A DNA stretch of 64,000 nucleotides, from the NCBI RefSeq assembly GCF_013205025.1, contig NZ_JABMLE010000001.1, positions 1,302,001 through 1,366,000 of the forward strand, in the 5' to 3' direction. Below, one piece after another: positions 22,896 to 31,923 of this stretch; position 1 is the first letter of the stretch, and every line of letters starts with the position of its first letter. The position numbers and the translations under genes are program-made. This stretch comes from Rathayibacter sp. VKM Ac-2857 (GTDB lineage: Bacteria > Actinomycetota > Actinomycetes > Actinomycetales > Microbacteriaceae). The notes beneath the pieces were generated by a model. The model was not told the DNA's origin and made no database searches. It was given only the letters and a program-made list of their open reading frames with translations.

Positions 22896-24773
22896 TCAGG
22901 GGGCGCCGAGGGCCTCGGTGAGGAAGTGCAGGAGCTCGCGCAGCAGCGTCTCCTTCGAGTCGGCGCGGCGGTACTCGTGGCCCTCGCCGTCGAGCTGCAG
23001 GAAGCGGACCGGGCGGCCGAGCTCCTCGAGCGCCGCGACGATCTGCCGGGCCTCGCCGAGCGGCACGTTGGTGTCGAGCTCGCCGTGCACGACGAGCAGC
23101 GGCACATCGATGGCGGCGGCGGCGTTCAGCGGCGACAGCTCCTCCAGCAGCTCCGCGTCGTGCTCGGGGTGGCCGTACTTGGTCATGGCGGCCGAGGCGA
23201 TCCAGGGCTCGGTATCGCGGTAGAAGGTCTGCAGGTGCGACATGCCGCAGATGTCGACGCCGGCGGCGAAGACGCCGGGCGAGAAGGCCAGCGACGCGAG
23301 GGTGAGGTAGCCGCCGTAGGAGCGGCCGGTGACGGCGATCCGCGCCGGGTCGGCGAACCCGGCGTCGACGAGGTGCGCGGCGGCGGCGAGGACGTCGTCG
23401 AAGGCGCCGCGGCGCTTCTCGACGTCGTCGGCGTGCACGAAGTCGCGGCCGAAGCCGGACGAGCCGCGCACGTTCGGCGCGAAGACGGTGATCCCCGCGG
23501 CGGCGACCGCCTGGTGCTGCGCCGAGAAGGTGGGGCGCTCCTGCGACTCGGGGCCGCCGTGCAGGCTGAGCATCGCCGCGCCCGGCCCGGTCGACCCGGG
23601 CGCGCGGTACAGCCAGCCGGAGAGCGCGAGGCCGTCGCGGCCCGCGAAGCGCTCGAGCGTCGGCACGATCAGCGGCGGCGCCGCCAGCTCCGGCACCGCG
23701 GTGATCCGGGACCACTCGTGGGTCGCGGTGTCGAGCCGCCACAGCTCGCGCGGGCGCTCCGGGCCCTCCACGCCGAGGATCACGGCACCGCCGTCGCGGG
23801 AGAGCACCGGCGTCGTCGCCACCAGCCCCGGGAGCCCCGCGACCGGGACCCGCTCGCCCGTGGTGGTGTCGAGCAGCTCGATCTCGCTGGAGCCGGCGAC
23901 GTTCCAGACCAGCATCAGCATCCGGCCGGCGTCGTCGGCGTCCAGGCCCTCGAGCTCGGCGTCGTCGCGGGCGGCGAGGCGGCGGATCCGGCCGCGCCAG
24001 CCGTCCGGGCCGAGCGGCATCGCGACCAGCTGGCGCCGCGGCAGGTCGACGTCGGTCGCGAGGTAGGCGACCATCGGGCTCTCGGTGTCGTGCAGCGGCG
24101 AGGGGCGCAGCAGCGCGACGTCCGTGGATCCGGTGCCCGAGTCGGGCAGCAGGGCGTGGTTCTCGTTCGTCAGCCGGTCGACGACCACGCAGTACTGCTG
24201 GCCGCGCTGGCCGTCGCGGATCACGACGAGGCGCTCCTCGACCGAGAGGTCGAGCACCGAGATGAGGTCGCCGTCGACGAGCGGCTTCCGCTCCCCCGTC
24301 ACCGGGTCGACGAGGAACGAGCGGGTCGGCTGCTCCGGCTCGGCCGACGGGATCGTGACGACGACGTGGTGGCCGCTGCGCGTCCACGGTCCGAGCTCGG
24401 CGTGCGCGTCGCGGGAGCCGGCGATGCGGCGGGCGTCGGAGCCGTCGGGGCGGACCACCCAGACCTGCGTGCGCACGCCGCCGTCGGTGGCGACGAGGCA
24501 GGCCAGCCAGGCGGAGTCGGCGGACCAGGAGACCTCGAGCACCGGGTCCTCGGTGAGGGCGATGCGGCGCGCCTCGGGCGGCTCCGCGCCGACGACGACG
24601 TCCTGCACCCAGACCTCCGGTGCTCCGCCGCGATCGCTGAGGAAGGCGACGCGGGCGGCGTCCGGGGTCATCGTCGGACCCCAGCTGCCCCAGGCGTGCA
24701 CGAGCCCGAGCGCGAGCTCCTCGGCGGCGGCCGGCGGGTGTGCGAGCGACGGGGCGGCGAGAGGAGACGTCAT
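22896..24773 (-). CDS. S9-family (prolyl oligopeptidase-type) serine peptidase
   Basis: A cytosolic protein of 625 residues with an N-terminal beta-propeller-like region (for example VSWSADSAWLACLVATD) and a C-terminal alpha/beta hydrolase domain. The triad is intact: the Ser in VTGRSYGGYLTLAS, the Asp in VHGELDTNVPLGEA and the His in GEGHEYRRADS. It should cleave small peptides or acyl-aminoacyl compounds. ATG 24773 has a GGAGGATGGAGGC ribosome site. It is the third gene of a tight operon with an asparagine-synthase-like amidotransferase (21-bp gap) and an ATP-grasp ligase, so it may degrade or trim their product. The stop lies beside repeat cluster A. Confidence 0.9.
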   Translation of the reverse strand: MTSPLAAPSLAHPPAAAEELALGLVHAWGSWGPTMTPDAARVAFLSDRGGAPEVWVQDVVVGAEPPEARRIALTEDPVLEVSWSADSAWLACLVATDGGVRTQVWVVRPDGSDARRIAGSRDAHAELGPWTRSGHHVVVTIPSAEPEQPTRSFLVDPVTGERKPLVDGDLISVLDLSVEERLVVIRDGQRGQQYCVVVDRLTNENHALLPDSGTGSTDVALLRPSPLHDTESPMVAYLATDVDLPRRQLVAMPLGPDGWRGRIRRLAARDDAELEGLDADDAGRMLMLVWNVAGSSEIELLDTTTGERVPVAGLPGLVATTPVLSRDGGAVILGVEGPERPRELWRLDTATHEWSRITAVPELAAPPLIVPTLERFAGRDGLALSGWLYRAPGSTGPGAAMLSLHGGPESQERPTFSAQHQAVAAAGITVFAPNVRGSSGFGRDFVHADDVEKRRGAFDDVLAAAAHLVDAGFADPARIAVTGRSYGGYLTLASLAFSPGVFAAGVDICGMSHLQTFYRDTEPWIASAAMTKYGHPEHDAELLEELSPLNAAAAIDVPLLVVHGELDTNVPLGEARQIVAALEELGRPVRFLQLDGEGHEYRRADSKETLLRELLHFLTEALGAP

Positions 24774-24794
24774 GCCTCCATCCTCCGGCACCGC

Positions 24795-26579
24795 TCAGCC
24801 GACGCCGTGCTCCTGGAGCCACATCTCGAGCAGGGCGAGCTGCCAGAGCTCGTTCGAGCCCAGGCGGGTGCGGGTCGCGTTCGGGTCGGCCAGGAGCGCG
24901 TCCACTGTCGCGGGATCGAAGATCCCCCGGCGCCGCGCGGCCGGGTCGGTCAGCGCCGCCCGCACCCGCTCGAGGTAGGGCCCCTCGAGCTGGCGGATCG
25001 CGGGCACCGGGAAGGAGCCCTTGGTGCGGTCGATCACCTCGTCCGGCACGATGCCGCGCACGGCGCGCTTGAGGATCCCCTTGCCGCCGTCGGCGAGCTT
25101 GAGCTCCGGCGGGATCGTGCCGACCAGCTCGACGAACTCGTGGTCGAGGAACGGCACCCGCGCCTCCAGACCCCAGGCCATGGTCATGTTGTCGACCCGC
25201 TTCACCGGGTCGTCGACGAGCATGACCGCGGTGTCGTTGCGCAGCGCCGCGTCCACGGCGGTGTCGGCGCCGGGGCGGGCGAAGCGCTCGGCGAGGAAGG
25301 CGGTGGCGGCGTCGGGGTCCCCGCGCCAGGCGGGCGCCAGCAGCGCCTGCAGCGCGGCGAAGGGGCGATCGACGAAGACGTCCGCGTAGGCCTCGACGGC
25401 GCGCTCGCGCGGCACCCGCGCCAGCGGCGGGTACCAGTCGTAGCCGCCGAGCACCTCGTCGGCGCCCTGGCCCGACTGCACGACCTTCACGTGCTGCGAG
25501 ACGTCCTCGCTGAGCAGGTGGAAGGCGACGGCGTCGTGCGAGACCATCGGCTCGCTCATCGCGCCGACCGCGGCGTCGATCCCGGGCAGCAGCCGCGCGG
25601 AGTCGATCGGGAGACGGTGGTGGTCGGTGCCGAAGCGCTCGGCGACCAGGGTCGAGTACTCGAACTCGTCGCCCGACTCGCCGCCCGCCGCGTCGAAGCC
25701 GATCGAGAAGGTCTGCAGCCCGGTCTGGCCCGCCTCGGCGAGCAGCGCCACGATCAGGCTGGAGTCGATGCCGCCGGAGAGCAGCACGCCGACCGGCACG
25801 TCCGCGACCATCCGGCGCGAGACGGCGGTGCGGAACGACGCGAGCAGCGCCTCCTGCCAGTCGCGCTCGCTCCAGTCGGCACGGTCGGGATCGCGGGCGA
25901 AGACCGGCTCCCAGTAGACGCGCTCGCGGCTGCTGCCGTCGGGCTCGATCACGCGCACGGTCGCCGGCGGCAGCTTGGTGATGCCGGCGAGGATCGTGCG
26001 CGGCGCGGGCACGACCGAGTGGAAGCTCAGGTAGAGCATCAGCGCCGTGCGGTCGATCGAGGTGTCCACGCCGCCGGCCGCGAGCAGCGACTGGACCGTC
26101 GAGGCGAAGCGGATCCGCTCGCGGGTCTCGTCGAGGTAGAGCGGCTTGATGCCGAGGCGGTCGCGCGCCAGCACCACGCGCCCGGACTCGCGCTCGACGA
26201 TCGCGAAGGCGAACATCCCGAGGAGGTGATCGACGCAGTCCTCGCCCCACTGGGCGTAGGCCTTGCCGATCACCTCCGTGTCGGAGTGGGAGAAGAAGCG
26301 GTGCCCCTTCGCCTCCAGCTCGGCCCGCAGCTGCCGATGGTTGTAGATGCAGCCGTTGAAGACGATCGTCAGGCCGAGCGCGGCGTCGACCATCGGCTGC
26401 GCGCCGGCCGCCGAGAGGTCGATGATCGCCAGCCGCCGGTGCCCGAGCGCCACGCGGCCCGCCGCCCAGAGGCCGTCGCCGTCCGGGCCGCGGTGCACGA
26501 GGCAGCCGGTCATCCGGTCGACGGCAGCGACGTCGGCGCGCGCGCCGTCGAACCGGATCTCGCCCGCGATGCCGCACAT
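24795..26579 (-). CDS. Asparagine-synthase-family amidotransferase (NAGGN amidotransferase-like)
   Basis: A 594-residue glutamine amidotransferase. The N-terminal domain begins MCGIAGEIRFDG with catalytic Cys2 and contains HRGPDGDG, RLAIIDLSAAGAQPM and FNGCIYNHRQLRAEL. The C-terminal synthetase domain has the ATP loop SGGIDSSL and the SGQGADEVLGGYDWYP block. From memory of the families, phrases such as LYLSFHSVVPAPRTI and SEPMVSHDAVAFHLLSEDVS fit the amidotransferase of the N-acetylglutaminylglutamine amide trio better than ordinary AsnB. The start is the ATG whose Met precedes Cys2. It follows the ligase stop by 1 bp and precedes the peptidase by 21 bp. It should amidate a carboxylate using glutamine and ATP. 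Confidence 0.85.
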   Translation of the reverse strand: MCGIAGEIRFDGARADVAAVDRMTGCLVHRGPDGDGLWAAGRVALGHRRLAIIDLSAAGAQPMVDAALGLTIVFNGCIYNHRQLRAELEAKGHRFFSHSDTEVIGKAYAQWGEDCVDHLLGMFAFAIVERESGRVVLARDRLGIKPLYLDETRERIRFASTVQSLLAAGGVDTSIDRTALMLYLSFHSVVPAPRTILAGITKLPPATVRVIEPDGSSRERVYWEPVFARDPDRADWSERDWQEALLASFRTAVSRRMVADVPVGVLLSGGIDSSLIVALLAEAGQTGLQTFSIGFDAAGGESGDEFEYSTLVAERFGTDHHRLPIDSARLLPGIDAAVGAMSEPMVSHDAVAFHLLSEDVSQHVKVVQSGQGADEVLGGYDWYPPLARVPRERAVEAYADVFVDRPFAALQALLAPAWRGDPDAATAFLAERFARPGADTAVDAALRNDTAVMLVDDPVKRVDNMTMAWGLEARVPFLDHEFVELVGTIPPELKLADGGKGILKRAVRGIVPDEVIDRTKGSFPVPAIRQLEGPYLERVRAALTDPAARRRGIFDPATVDALLADPNATRTRLGSNELWQLALLEMWLQEHGVG

Positions 26580-26580
26580 C

Positions 26581-29088
26581 TCAGCCTCCGACGATCCAGG
26601 TGTCCTTCGCGCCACCGCCGCGCGAGGAGTTGACGATCATGCTGCCCTCGGCCGCGACGCGGGTGAGCGCGAGGTCGGCGAGGCGGACGTCGCCGGGTCC
26701 GGTGCCGGTGACGAAGACGAAGGCGCGGAGGTCGACGTGCCGCGGCTGCAGGTCGGTGCCCGAGAAGGCGGGGAGCGAGGAGAGGCGGACGACCTCCTGG
26801 GCGACCCAGGCGCCCGGGTCCGCCGCTATCTCGGCGCGCCGCTCGGCGACGCGCGCCGCGGGGGACGACGGGCCGATCATCACTCCCCGGCCGCCGTAGC
26901 CGTCGACCGGCTTGGTGACCAGCTCGCCGACCCGCTCGAGCACGATCCGGCGCTCGGCCTCGTCCTCGGGGCGGTAGGTCGGCACCGACTCGAGCAGCGG
27001 GCGCTCGTCGAGGTAGTAGCCGATCAGCTCGGGGACCGCGCAGTAGAGGGCCTTGTCGTCCGCGACGCCGTTGCCGGGCGCGTTCGCCAGGTACACGTCG
27101 CCGGCCGCCGCGACCTCGAGGATCTCGCGGCCGATCGCCCGGTCGCCCGCGACGAGGTCGGCGAGCTCGACGTCGAGCCGCAGGTAGAGCGCGTCGACGA
27201 CCGTGCCGCCGGCCAGCACGCGGCCGCCCTCGACCGCGAGGTCGGCCGCCTCGAGCAGCAGGAGCCCGGCGCCCTCGGCGAGGCGGCGGTGCTCGAACCA
27301 GGCCGAGCTGGTCGCCCCGCTGGAGAGCAGGCCGAGCACGGGGTCGGCACCCTTCGCGCCGTGCGCGAGCGTGGCGCGCAGTCCGGCGAGCGCCGTCGAC
27401 GCGTCGAGGAGGCCCGCGGGCCGCGGCAGGTCGGGCAGCACGTCGTCGAGCAGCGCGCGGATGCCCAGCGCGTAGGCCAGGCCGCTGGGGTTGCGGAGGT
27501 TGTCCTCCAGCACCCGCCAGCCGCCGAACTCGTTGCGGACCAGGTCGAAGCCCATCACGGCGCCGCGCACGGTGCCGGCGGGCAGCCTCGCGGCGTCCTC
27601 GCTCCAGCCCGGCGCACCGCGCAGGTCGCGGACCACGCCGGCCCGCACCGCCCGGCCCTCGCCGTAGACGTCCTGCAGGAAGCACTCGAGGGCGCGGGCG
27701 CGCTGCTCGAGCCCGGCGGCGAGCTCGCTCCACTCGTGGGCCTGGAGCACCCGCGGGACGAGGTCGACCGGGAACGGCCGGTCCTCCTCGCCCACGCGGA
27801 AGGTGAGCCCGGCCTGCTCGACGAGCCGGTCGCGCGACTCGTGCAGGGTCTCGAGCCGCTCGGGGCCGAGGCCGCGGAAGTGCTCGAGGATCGGCTGGTA
27901 GGCGCTCCTGGCGCGGCCGCCGGTGGCCACGGCCTCGTCGCCGGCGCGCACGCGGTAGGAGCGCAGGCTCGGGGCGGGCAGGATCGGTCCGCTCGCGGGG
28001 CCGTGCGTCTCGGCGACGACGGCGTCGACCACGGCGTCCAGGGTCCCGCGCTCGGCGAGGACGGCGCGCTGGCGGTCGGCGGAGTTGCCGCGCGCGATCA
28101 GCGCCTCGGCGAGCGCGCGCACCTGCTCCAGGTCGCCGAGCTCGTCCAGCGCGGGCTGGAGGCGGGCGATCAGGCTGCGCAGCGCCTCGGCGGCGGGGAC
28201 CGGCCGGGGGTGCTCGGTGTGGTCGAGCAGCGGACCGGAGAGACCGCCGCGGGCGGCCTGCCAGGTGGCGGCGCGCTGGATCGGCGGCGGGGTGTGCCGG
28301 AACGGGCGGCCCGCCTCGATGTCGAGCTCGGCGCTGCGGACCAGGCCGCGGAAGAGCCCGGCGATCAGCACCGCGTCGTCGACGATCGGCATCGCGTCGC
28401 AGACCCGCAGCTCGAGGGTCGGCGCGTGGGAGGAGGGCCGGACGTCGAAGTAGGCCATCTTCGAGTCGGCGATGACGCCGGTGGCGATCAGGTCGTCGAG
28501 CAGGCGGTCGTACTCGGCCGCGGACTCCAGCGGTCCGGTCGCGCCGGCGCTGGGCCAGCGCTGCCAGATGATCGTGCGGATGCTGGCGTAGCCGGTGTCC
28601 TGGCCGTTCCAGTAGGGGCTGCTCGCGCTGGCGGAGAGCAGGACCGGCAGGTCGCGCGCGATCCGCTGCGCGATCTGCACGGCGAGCTCGCGGTCGGAGA
28701 CGCCGACGTGGATCTGGGTGCCGCAGATCAGCTGCTCGTCCACGAGCATCCGGTACTGCTCCTGCATGCGGCCGTAGCGGCCGGTGCTGGTGAGCTCGAA
28801 GTCGGTCTGCTCGGAGCGGGGCGCGGTGCCGACGGCGGCGATGCCGATGCCGTCGGGCGCCGCGGCGTCGATGACCGCGCGCCGGAGCGAGATCAGCTGC
28901 TCCCGCAGCCCGTCGAGGGAGTCGACCACCGCGGTGTTCGTCTCGACCGTGGTCCGCTGCAGCTCGGCCGAGAAGCTCTCCTTCGGCAGCCGGGCGAGCA
29001 CCTGGGGGGCGTGGGGGGAGAGCTGCCTCGACTCGAGATCGATGAGGTGGAGCTCCTCCTCCGCACCGAGGGTCAGTTCTGCGCGCAT
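26581..29088 (-). CDS. Fused GCS2 carboxylate-amine ligase and circularly permuted ATP-grasp ligase
   Basis: An 835-residue two-domain protein. Residues 1 to about 300 are a glutamate-cysteine ligase type 2 (YbdK-like) domain: LTLGAEEELHLID, ELQRTTVETNT, CGTQIHVGV, and LELRVCDAMP. After a linker, residues from about 390 to 835 are a circularly permuted ATP-grasp domain with GFDLVRNEFGGWRVLEDNLR, NPSGLAYALGIR, ANAPGNGVADDKALY, LVTKPVDGYGGRGVMIG and the final SSRGGGAKDTWIV. Each domain could form one amide bond, so the protein may build a short peptide or a gamma-glutamyl compound. It heads an operon with an amidotransferase and a peptidase. Substrates are unknown. Confidence 0.85.
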   Translation of the reverse strand: MRAELTLGAEEELHLIDLESRQLSPHAPQVLARLPKESFSAELQRTTVETNTAVVDSLDGLREQLISLRRAVIDAAAPDGIGIAAVGTAPRSEQTDFELTSTGRYGRMQEQYRMLVDEQLICGTQIHVGVSDRELAVQIAQRIARDLPVLLSASASSPYWNGQDTGYASIRTIIWQRWPSAGATGPLESAAEYDRLLDDLIATGVIADSKMAYFDVRPSSHAPTLELRVCDAMPIVDDAVLIAGLFRGLVRSAELDIEAGRPFRHTPPPIQRAATWQAARGGLSGPLLDHTEHPRPVPAAEALRSLIARLQPALDELGDLEQVRALAEALIARGNSADRQRAVLAERGTLDAVVDAVVAETHGPASGPILPAPSLRSYRVRAGDEAVATGGRARSAYQPILEHFRGLGPERLETLHESRDRLVEQAGLTFRVGEEDRPFPVDLVPRVLQAHEWSELAAGLEQRARALECFLQDVYGEGRAVRAGVVRDLRGAPGWSEDAARLPAGTVRGAVMGFDLVRNEFGGWRVLEDNLRNPSGLAYALGIRALLDDVLPDLPRPAGLLDASTALAGLRATLAHGAKGADPVLGLLSSGATSSAWFEHRRLAEGAGLLLLEAADLAVEGGRVLAGGTVVDALYLRLDVELADLVAGDRAIGREILEVAAAGDVYLANAPGNGVADDKALYCAVPELIGYYLDERPLLESVPTYRPEDEAERRIVLERVGELVTKPVDGYGGRGVMIGPSSPAARVAERRAEIAADPGAWVAQEVVRLSSLPAFSGTDLQPRHVDLRAFVFVTGTGPGDVRLADLALTRVAAEGSMIVNSSRGGGAKDTWIVGG

Positions 29089-29159
29089 GCGCTCACCGTA
29101 CGACCCTCATGTTTCGGGCGGCTACCGGGTCGCCCGCGAGCGGCGCGGAGGACGGTGGA

Positions 29160-30830
29160 TCAGCGGGCGGTGCGCGCCCGGATCTCGAGGTCGATCTGGG
29201 AGGCGTCGAGGGCGGCGAGCACCGAGGCGAGCACGTCGGCGTCGAAGGTGCCGTTGTCGCGGGCGTCGAGGAGGTCGGCGCGCTGGGCCGCGATCACGGC
29301 CAGCCGGTGGCGCTGGGCCTGGAGGAACGCCTCGGTCCTCGGGGCGTCCGGGGCGGGCGGCGGCTCCTGGACGGCCTCGGCGCTGGTCCGCAGGAGGGCG
29401 AAGACGCGGGTGCGCTCCTCCTCCCGGGCCTTCTCCTCGGCCGCCTCGTCGACGTCCGGCGCGATCGCCCGCAGCAGCGGCCCGACCGTGCCGCCCTGCA
29501 GCAGCAGCGACAGCGCGGCCACCGCGAAGGCGATCAGCACGAGGACCGAGCGCTGCGGGGTGTCCTCGGGCAGCGTCTGCGCGGCGGCGACCGTGACGGC
29601 GCCGCGCATCCCGGCCCAGACCACGGCGGTGCCCTCGCGCCAGCCGAGCGGCGCGCGGACGAAGTACTCCATGTCGGCGAGCATGCGGGTCAGCCGGGTG
29701 CCGAAGCGCTCGAGGTCGCGGGCGGTCGGCGTCCGGCGCCCGCGGCTGATCCGCTTCAGGCTCTCCTCTCGGCCCTCCTCGGTGCCCATCTGCTCCTGCA
29801 GGCCCTCGACGCGCGGGCGCATCCGCTCGCGGAGCCGGCCGCGGCTCTTCAGCACGCCGAGCAGCGGGGCGACATAGGCCGCGCGCACCAGCACCGTCAG
29901 CAGGAGCGCGCCCGCTGCGATCAGCACGGCCGGGCCGACGCCGGCGTGGTCCTCCTCGACGCTGGTCACGATCGCCCGGACCTGCAGGCCCATCGTGAGG
30001 AAGACCGCGCCCTCGAGCACCAGCTCGATCGTGCGCCAGTTCTGCGAGTCGGACAGGCGGTTCTGCGGGGAGAGCTCGCGCGGCGCCCGGATCCCCGTGA
30101 CGACGCCGGCGACGACGGCGGCGACCAGGCCCGAGGCGCCGAGGAGCTCGGCCGGGACGGAGGCGAGGAAGGGCACGGTGAAGGACAGGATCGTGTTGAC
30201 CGTCGGATCCTTCACCCGGCGGCGCACGGCGAGGTTCAGCCAGCCGACGAGACCGCCGACGACCGCGGCGATCAGCACGGAGTAGCCGAACGAGCCGAGC
30301 GCACCCCAGAAGGAGAAGCTCGCCGCGGCGGCCGCGATGGCCGTCCGCAGCAGCACCAGGGCCGTCGCGTCGTTGAGCAGGCTCTCGCCGTCGAGCATCG
30401 CGACCACCCGCCGCGAGACGGAGGTGCCCTTGACGATCGAGGTCGCCACCGCGTCCGTGGGGCTGACGATCGCGCCGAGGGCCACGCCCCAGGCGAAGCC
30501 GAGATCGGGCAGGACCAGCAGGAAGAACAGGCCGAGCACCAGCGAGGTGCCGACGACCAGCAGGACCGAGAGGCCGCTGATCGCGCCGAACTCGCGGCGG
30601 AAGTTCATCGCCGGCATCGACACGGCGGACGAGTAGAGCAGCGGCGGGAGGACCCCGGCGAGGATCCACTCCGGCTCGATCTCGATCGCACCGACCACGG
30701 GGAGGAAACTCGCGGCAACGCCGATCGCGACCAGGACCAGCGGCGAGGCGACGCCCAGGCGCGGGCCGACGACGGCGGCGGCGGCGATCACGACCAGCGC
30801 GAGGACCAGCACCACCAGGAGCGCGGTCAT
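29160..30830 (-). CDS. CPA1-family Na+/H+ antiporter
   Basis: A 556-residue membrane protein with about twelve hydrophobic helices followed by a cytosolic tail of roughly 100 charged residues. The family hallmarks are GAIVSPTDAVA and the LDGESLLNDATALVLL block, the ion-binding region of CPA1 exchangers, plus WAGMRGAVTVAAAQTLP. It exchanges Na+ or K+ for H+ at the membrane. The ATG at 30830 overlaps the stop of the MauE-thioredoxin gene as ATGA. An open frame continues far upstream but encodes no antiporter sequence, so it is disregarded. The coupling to a redox protein is unusual. Confidence 0.9.
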   Translation of the reverse strand: MTALLVVLVLALVVIAAAAVVGPRLGVASPLVLVAIGVAASFLPVVGAIEIEPEWILAGVLPPLLYSSAVSMPAMNFRREFGAISGLSVLLVVGTSLVLGLFFLLVLPDLGFAWGVALGAIVSPTDAVATSIVKGTSVSRRVVAMLDGESLLNDATALVLLRTAIAAAAASFSFWGALGSFGYSVLIAAVVGGLVGWLNLAVRRRVKDPTVNTILSFTVPFLASVPAELLGASGLVAAVVAGVVTGIRAPRELSPQNRLSDSQNWRTIELVLEGAVFLTMGLQVRAIVTSVEEDHAGVGPAVLIAAGALLLTVLVRAAYVAPLLGVLKSRGRLRERMRPRVEGLQEQMGTEEGREESLKRISRGRRTPTARDLERFGTRLTRMLADMEYFVRAPLGWREGTAVVWAGMRGAVTVAAAQTLPEDTPQRSVLVLIAFAVAALSLLLQGGTVGPLLRAIAPDVDEAAEEKAREEERTRVFALLRTSAEAVQEPPPAPDAPRTEAFLQAQRHRLAVIAAQRADLLDARDNGTFDADVLASVLAALDASQIDLEIRARTAR

Positions 30831-31828
30831 CCGCGTCCGGCGGTGTCGGGGGCCGGGCCGATCGCGCCGCGGCGGACGTCCTCGAAGAAACCGGGCCGGA
30901 GCACCCGCTTCTCGATCTCGAACCAGCCGCTGGACCAGCCGTCGCCGAGGGGGTGCGCGGGGTCCAGCAGCACGTGGCCCGGGGTGGCACCGCGGCCGAG
31001 GGCGGCGGCGATCGACCGGTCGGGGTCGTAGAGCGCGTGCTCGACGAGCGGCGCGAACACCTCGTGCTCGGCGAAGTCGGCGGGCGCGCCGAGGAAGACG
31101 GGCATCAGCTCCTCGCCCTCGCGCAGGCCGTTCGGCCACCAGCGGAAGCGCTCGACCAGCTCGTGGCAGGAGATGCAGGACGGCGAGAAGAAGACCAGGT
31201 GCGTGGGCGGATCGGCCCACTCGGCGAGGGCGATCGGCTCGCCGGCGGCGGTGAGGAAGGCGAGGTCGTCGGAGTCGGCCGGGGTGGGTGCGGCGGCGGG
31301 CGCTGGTGCACGCGCGGCCAGCCGGTCGCGGACGGGGACGAGCGCGACAGCGAGCAGCACGGCGAGCAGGGCCGGGATCCCCGGGACGAGCAGCTCCGCC
31401 GGCGCGGTGGCCCCGACGAGCCCGGCGAGCGCGAGTGCGAGCAGGACGGCGTTCCGCGCGACCGTGCGGCCGGTCATCCGCGCGTCGCCGAGGCCGCCGA
31501 AGCACTCGCACTCGACCGGCTCGGGGGCGCGGACCGCGCGGATCGCGACGGCGAGGAAGACCACGTCGACCGCGACCGCGCCGAGCAGCGCGCCGCGGTG
31601 CAGCGGCGACGGGGCGAGCAGGATCGCCAGGCCGAGCGCGATCTCGACGACGGGGAAGGCGCGGGCGAAGAGCGGGCCCGCGGAGAGACGGGCGGGCAGA
31701 CCGAGCGCGGCGAGGCTGGCGCGGAACCGCTCCGTCCGCCCGAGCTTCAGCACGCCGCTGACGACGAGGACGGCTCCGGCGGCCGCGCCCGCGACCGCGA
31801 GCAGGACCTCGAGCGCTGATGCGAGCAT
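30827..31828 (-). CDS. MauE/DoxX-like membrane redox protein with thioredoxin-like domain
   Basis: A 333-residue protein. The N-terminal half has about five hydrophobic helices and the MauE-type motif VECECFGGL (Cys107, Cys109). The C-terminal half, from about residue 185, resembles a thioredoxin-like domain: HLVFFSPSCISCHELVERF with the CxxC pair Cys218/Cys221, a proline-poor middle and a TPGHVLLDP strand near the end, akin to the cis-Pro region. Such fusions move electrons or disulfides across the membrane, as MauE does for methylamine dehydrogenase maturation; no methylamine genes are here. Its stop overlaps the antiporter start. Side of the membrane for the CxxC domain is not certain. Confidence 0.78.
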   Translation of the reverse strand: MLASALEVLLAVAGAAAGAVLVVSGVLKLGRTERFRASLAALGLPARLSAGPLFARAFPVVEIALGLAILLAPSPLHRGALLGAVAVDVVFLAVAIRAVRAPEPVECECFGGLGDARMTGRTVARNAVLLALALAGLVGATAPAELLVPGIPALLAVLLAVALVPVRDRLAARAPAPAAAPTPADSDDLAFLTAAGEPIALAEWADPPTHLVFFSPSCISCHELVERFRWWPNGLREGEELMPVFLGAPADFAEHEVFAPLVEHALYDPDRSIAAALGRGATPGHVLLDPAHPLGDGWSSGWFEIEKRVLRPGFFEDVRRGAIGPAPDTAGRG

Positions 31829-31923
31829 CCGTGTCCCTCCCGCACCCGGCGGTGCCCCCGCAGAGCACGCTACCGGGCGGGCGGCGCCGTCAGGAGTCGG
31901 AGCGGATCACGAGTCGACGCCTG

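Noticed and set aside
22872-26633. A 1253-codon open frame on the plus strand opposite the amidotransferase operon
   Set aside because: It is antisense to well-supported genes and has shadow composition (Arg, Ala, Gly, Val, Asp and no domain). GC-rich genomes give long antisense frames.
26581-29088. Glutathione or ergothioneine synthesis from the GCS2 domain
   Set aside because: No other ergothioneine genes (egtB, egtC or egtD type) or glutathione synthetase gene are nearby, and the fusion with a circularly permuted ATP-grasp is not the EgtA layout.
26347-29877. A 1176-codon plus-strand frame opposite the GCS2/ATP-grasp gene
   Set aside because: Antisense shadow; low-complexity composition and no conserved domain.
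29160-31868. A 902-residue fusion of an upstream domain to the Na+/H+ antiporter
   Set aside because: The extra 346 residues are the out-of-frame reading of the MauE-thioredoxin gene; the ATGA overlap gives the real start at 30830.
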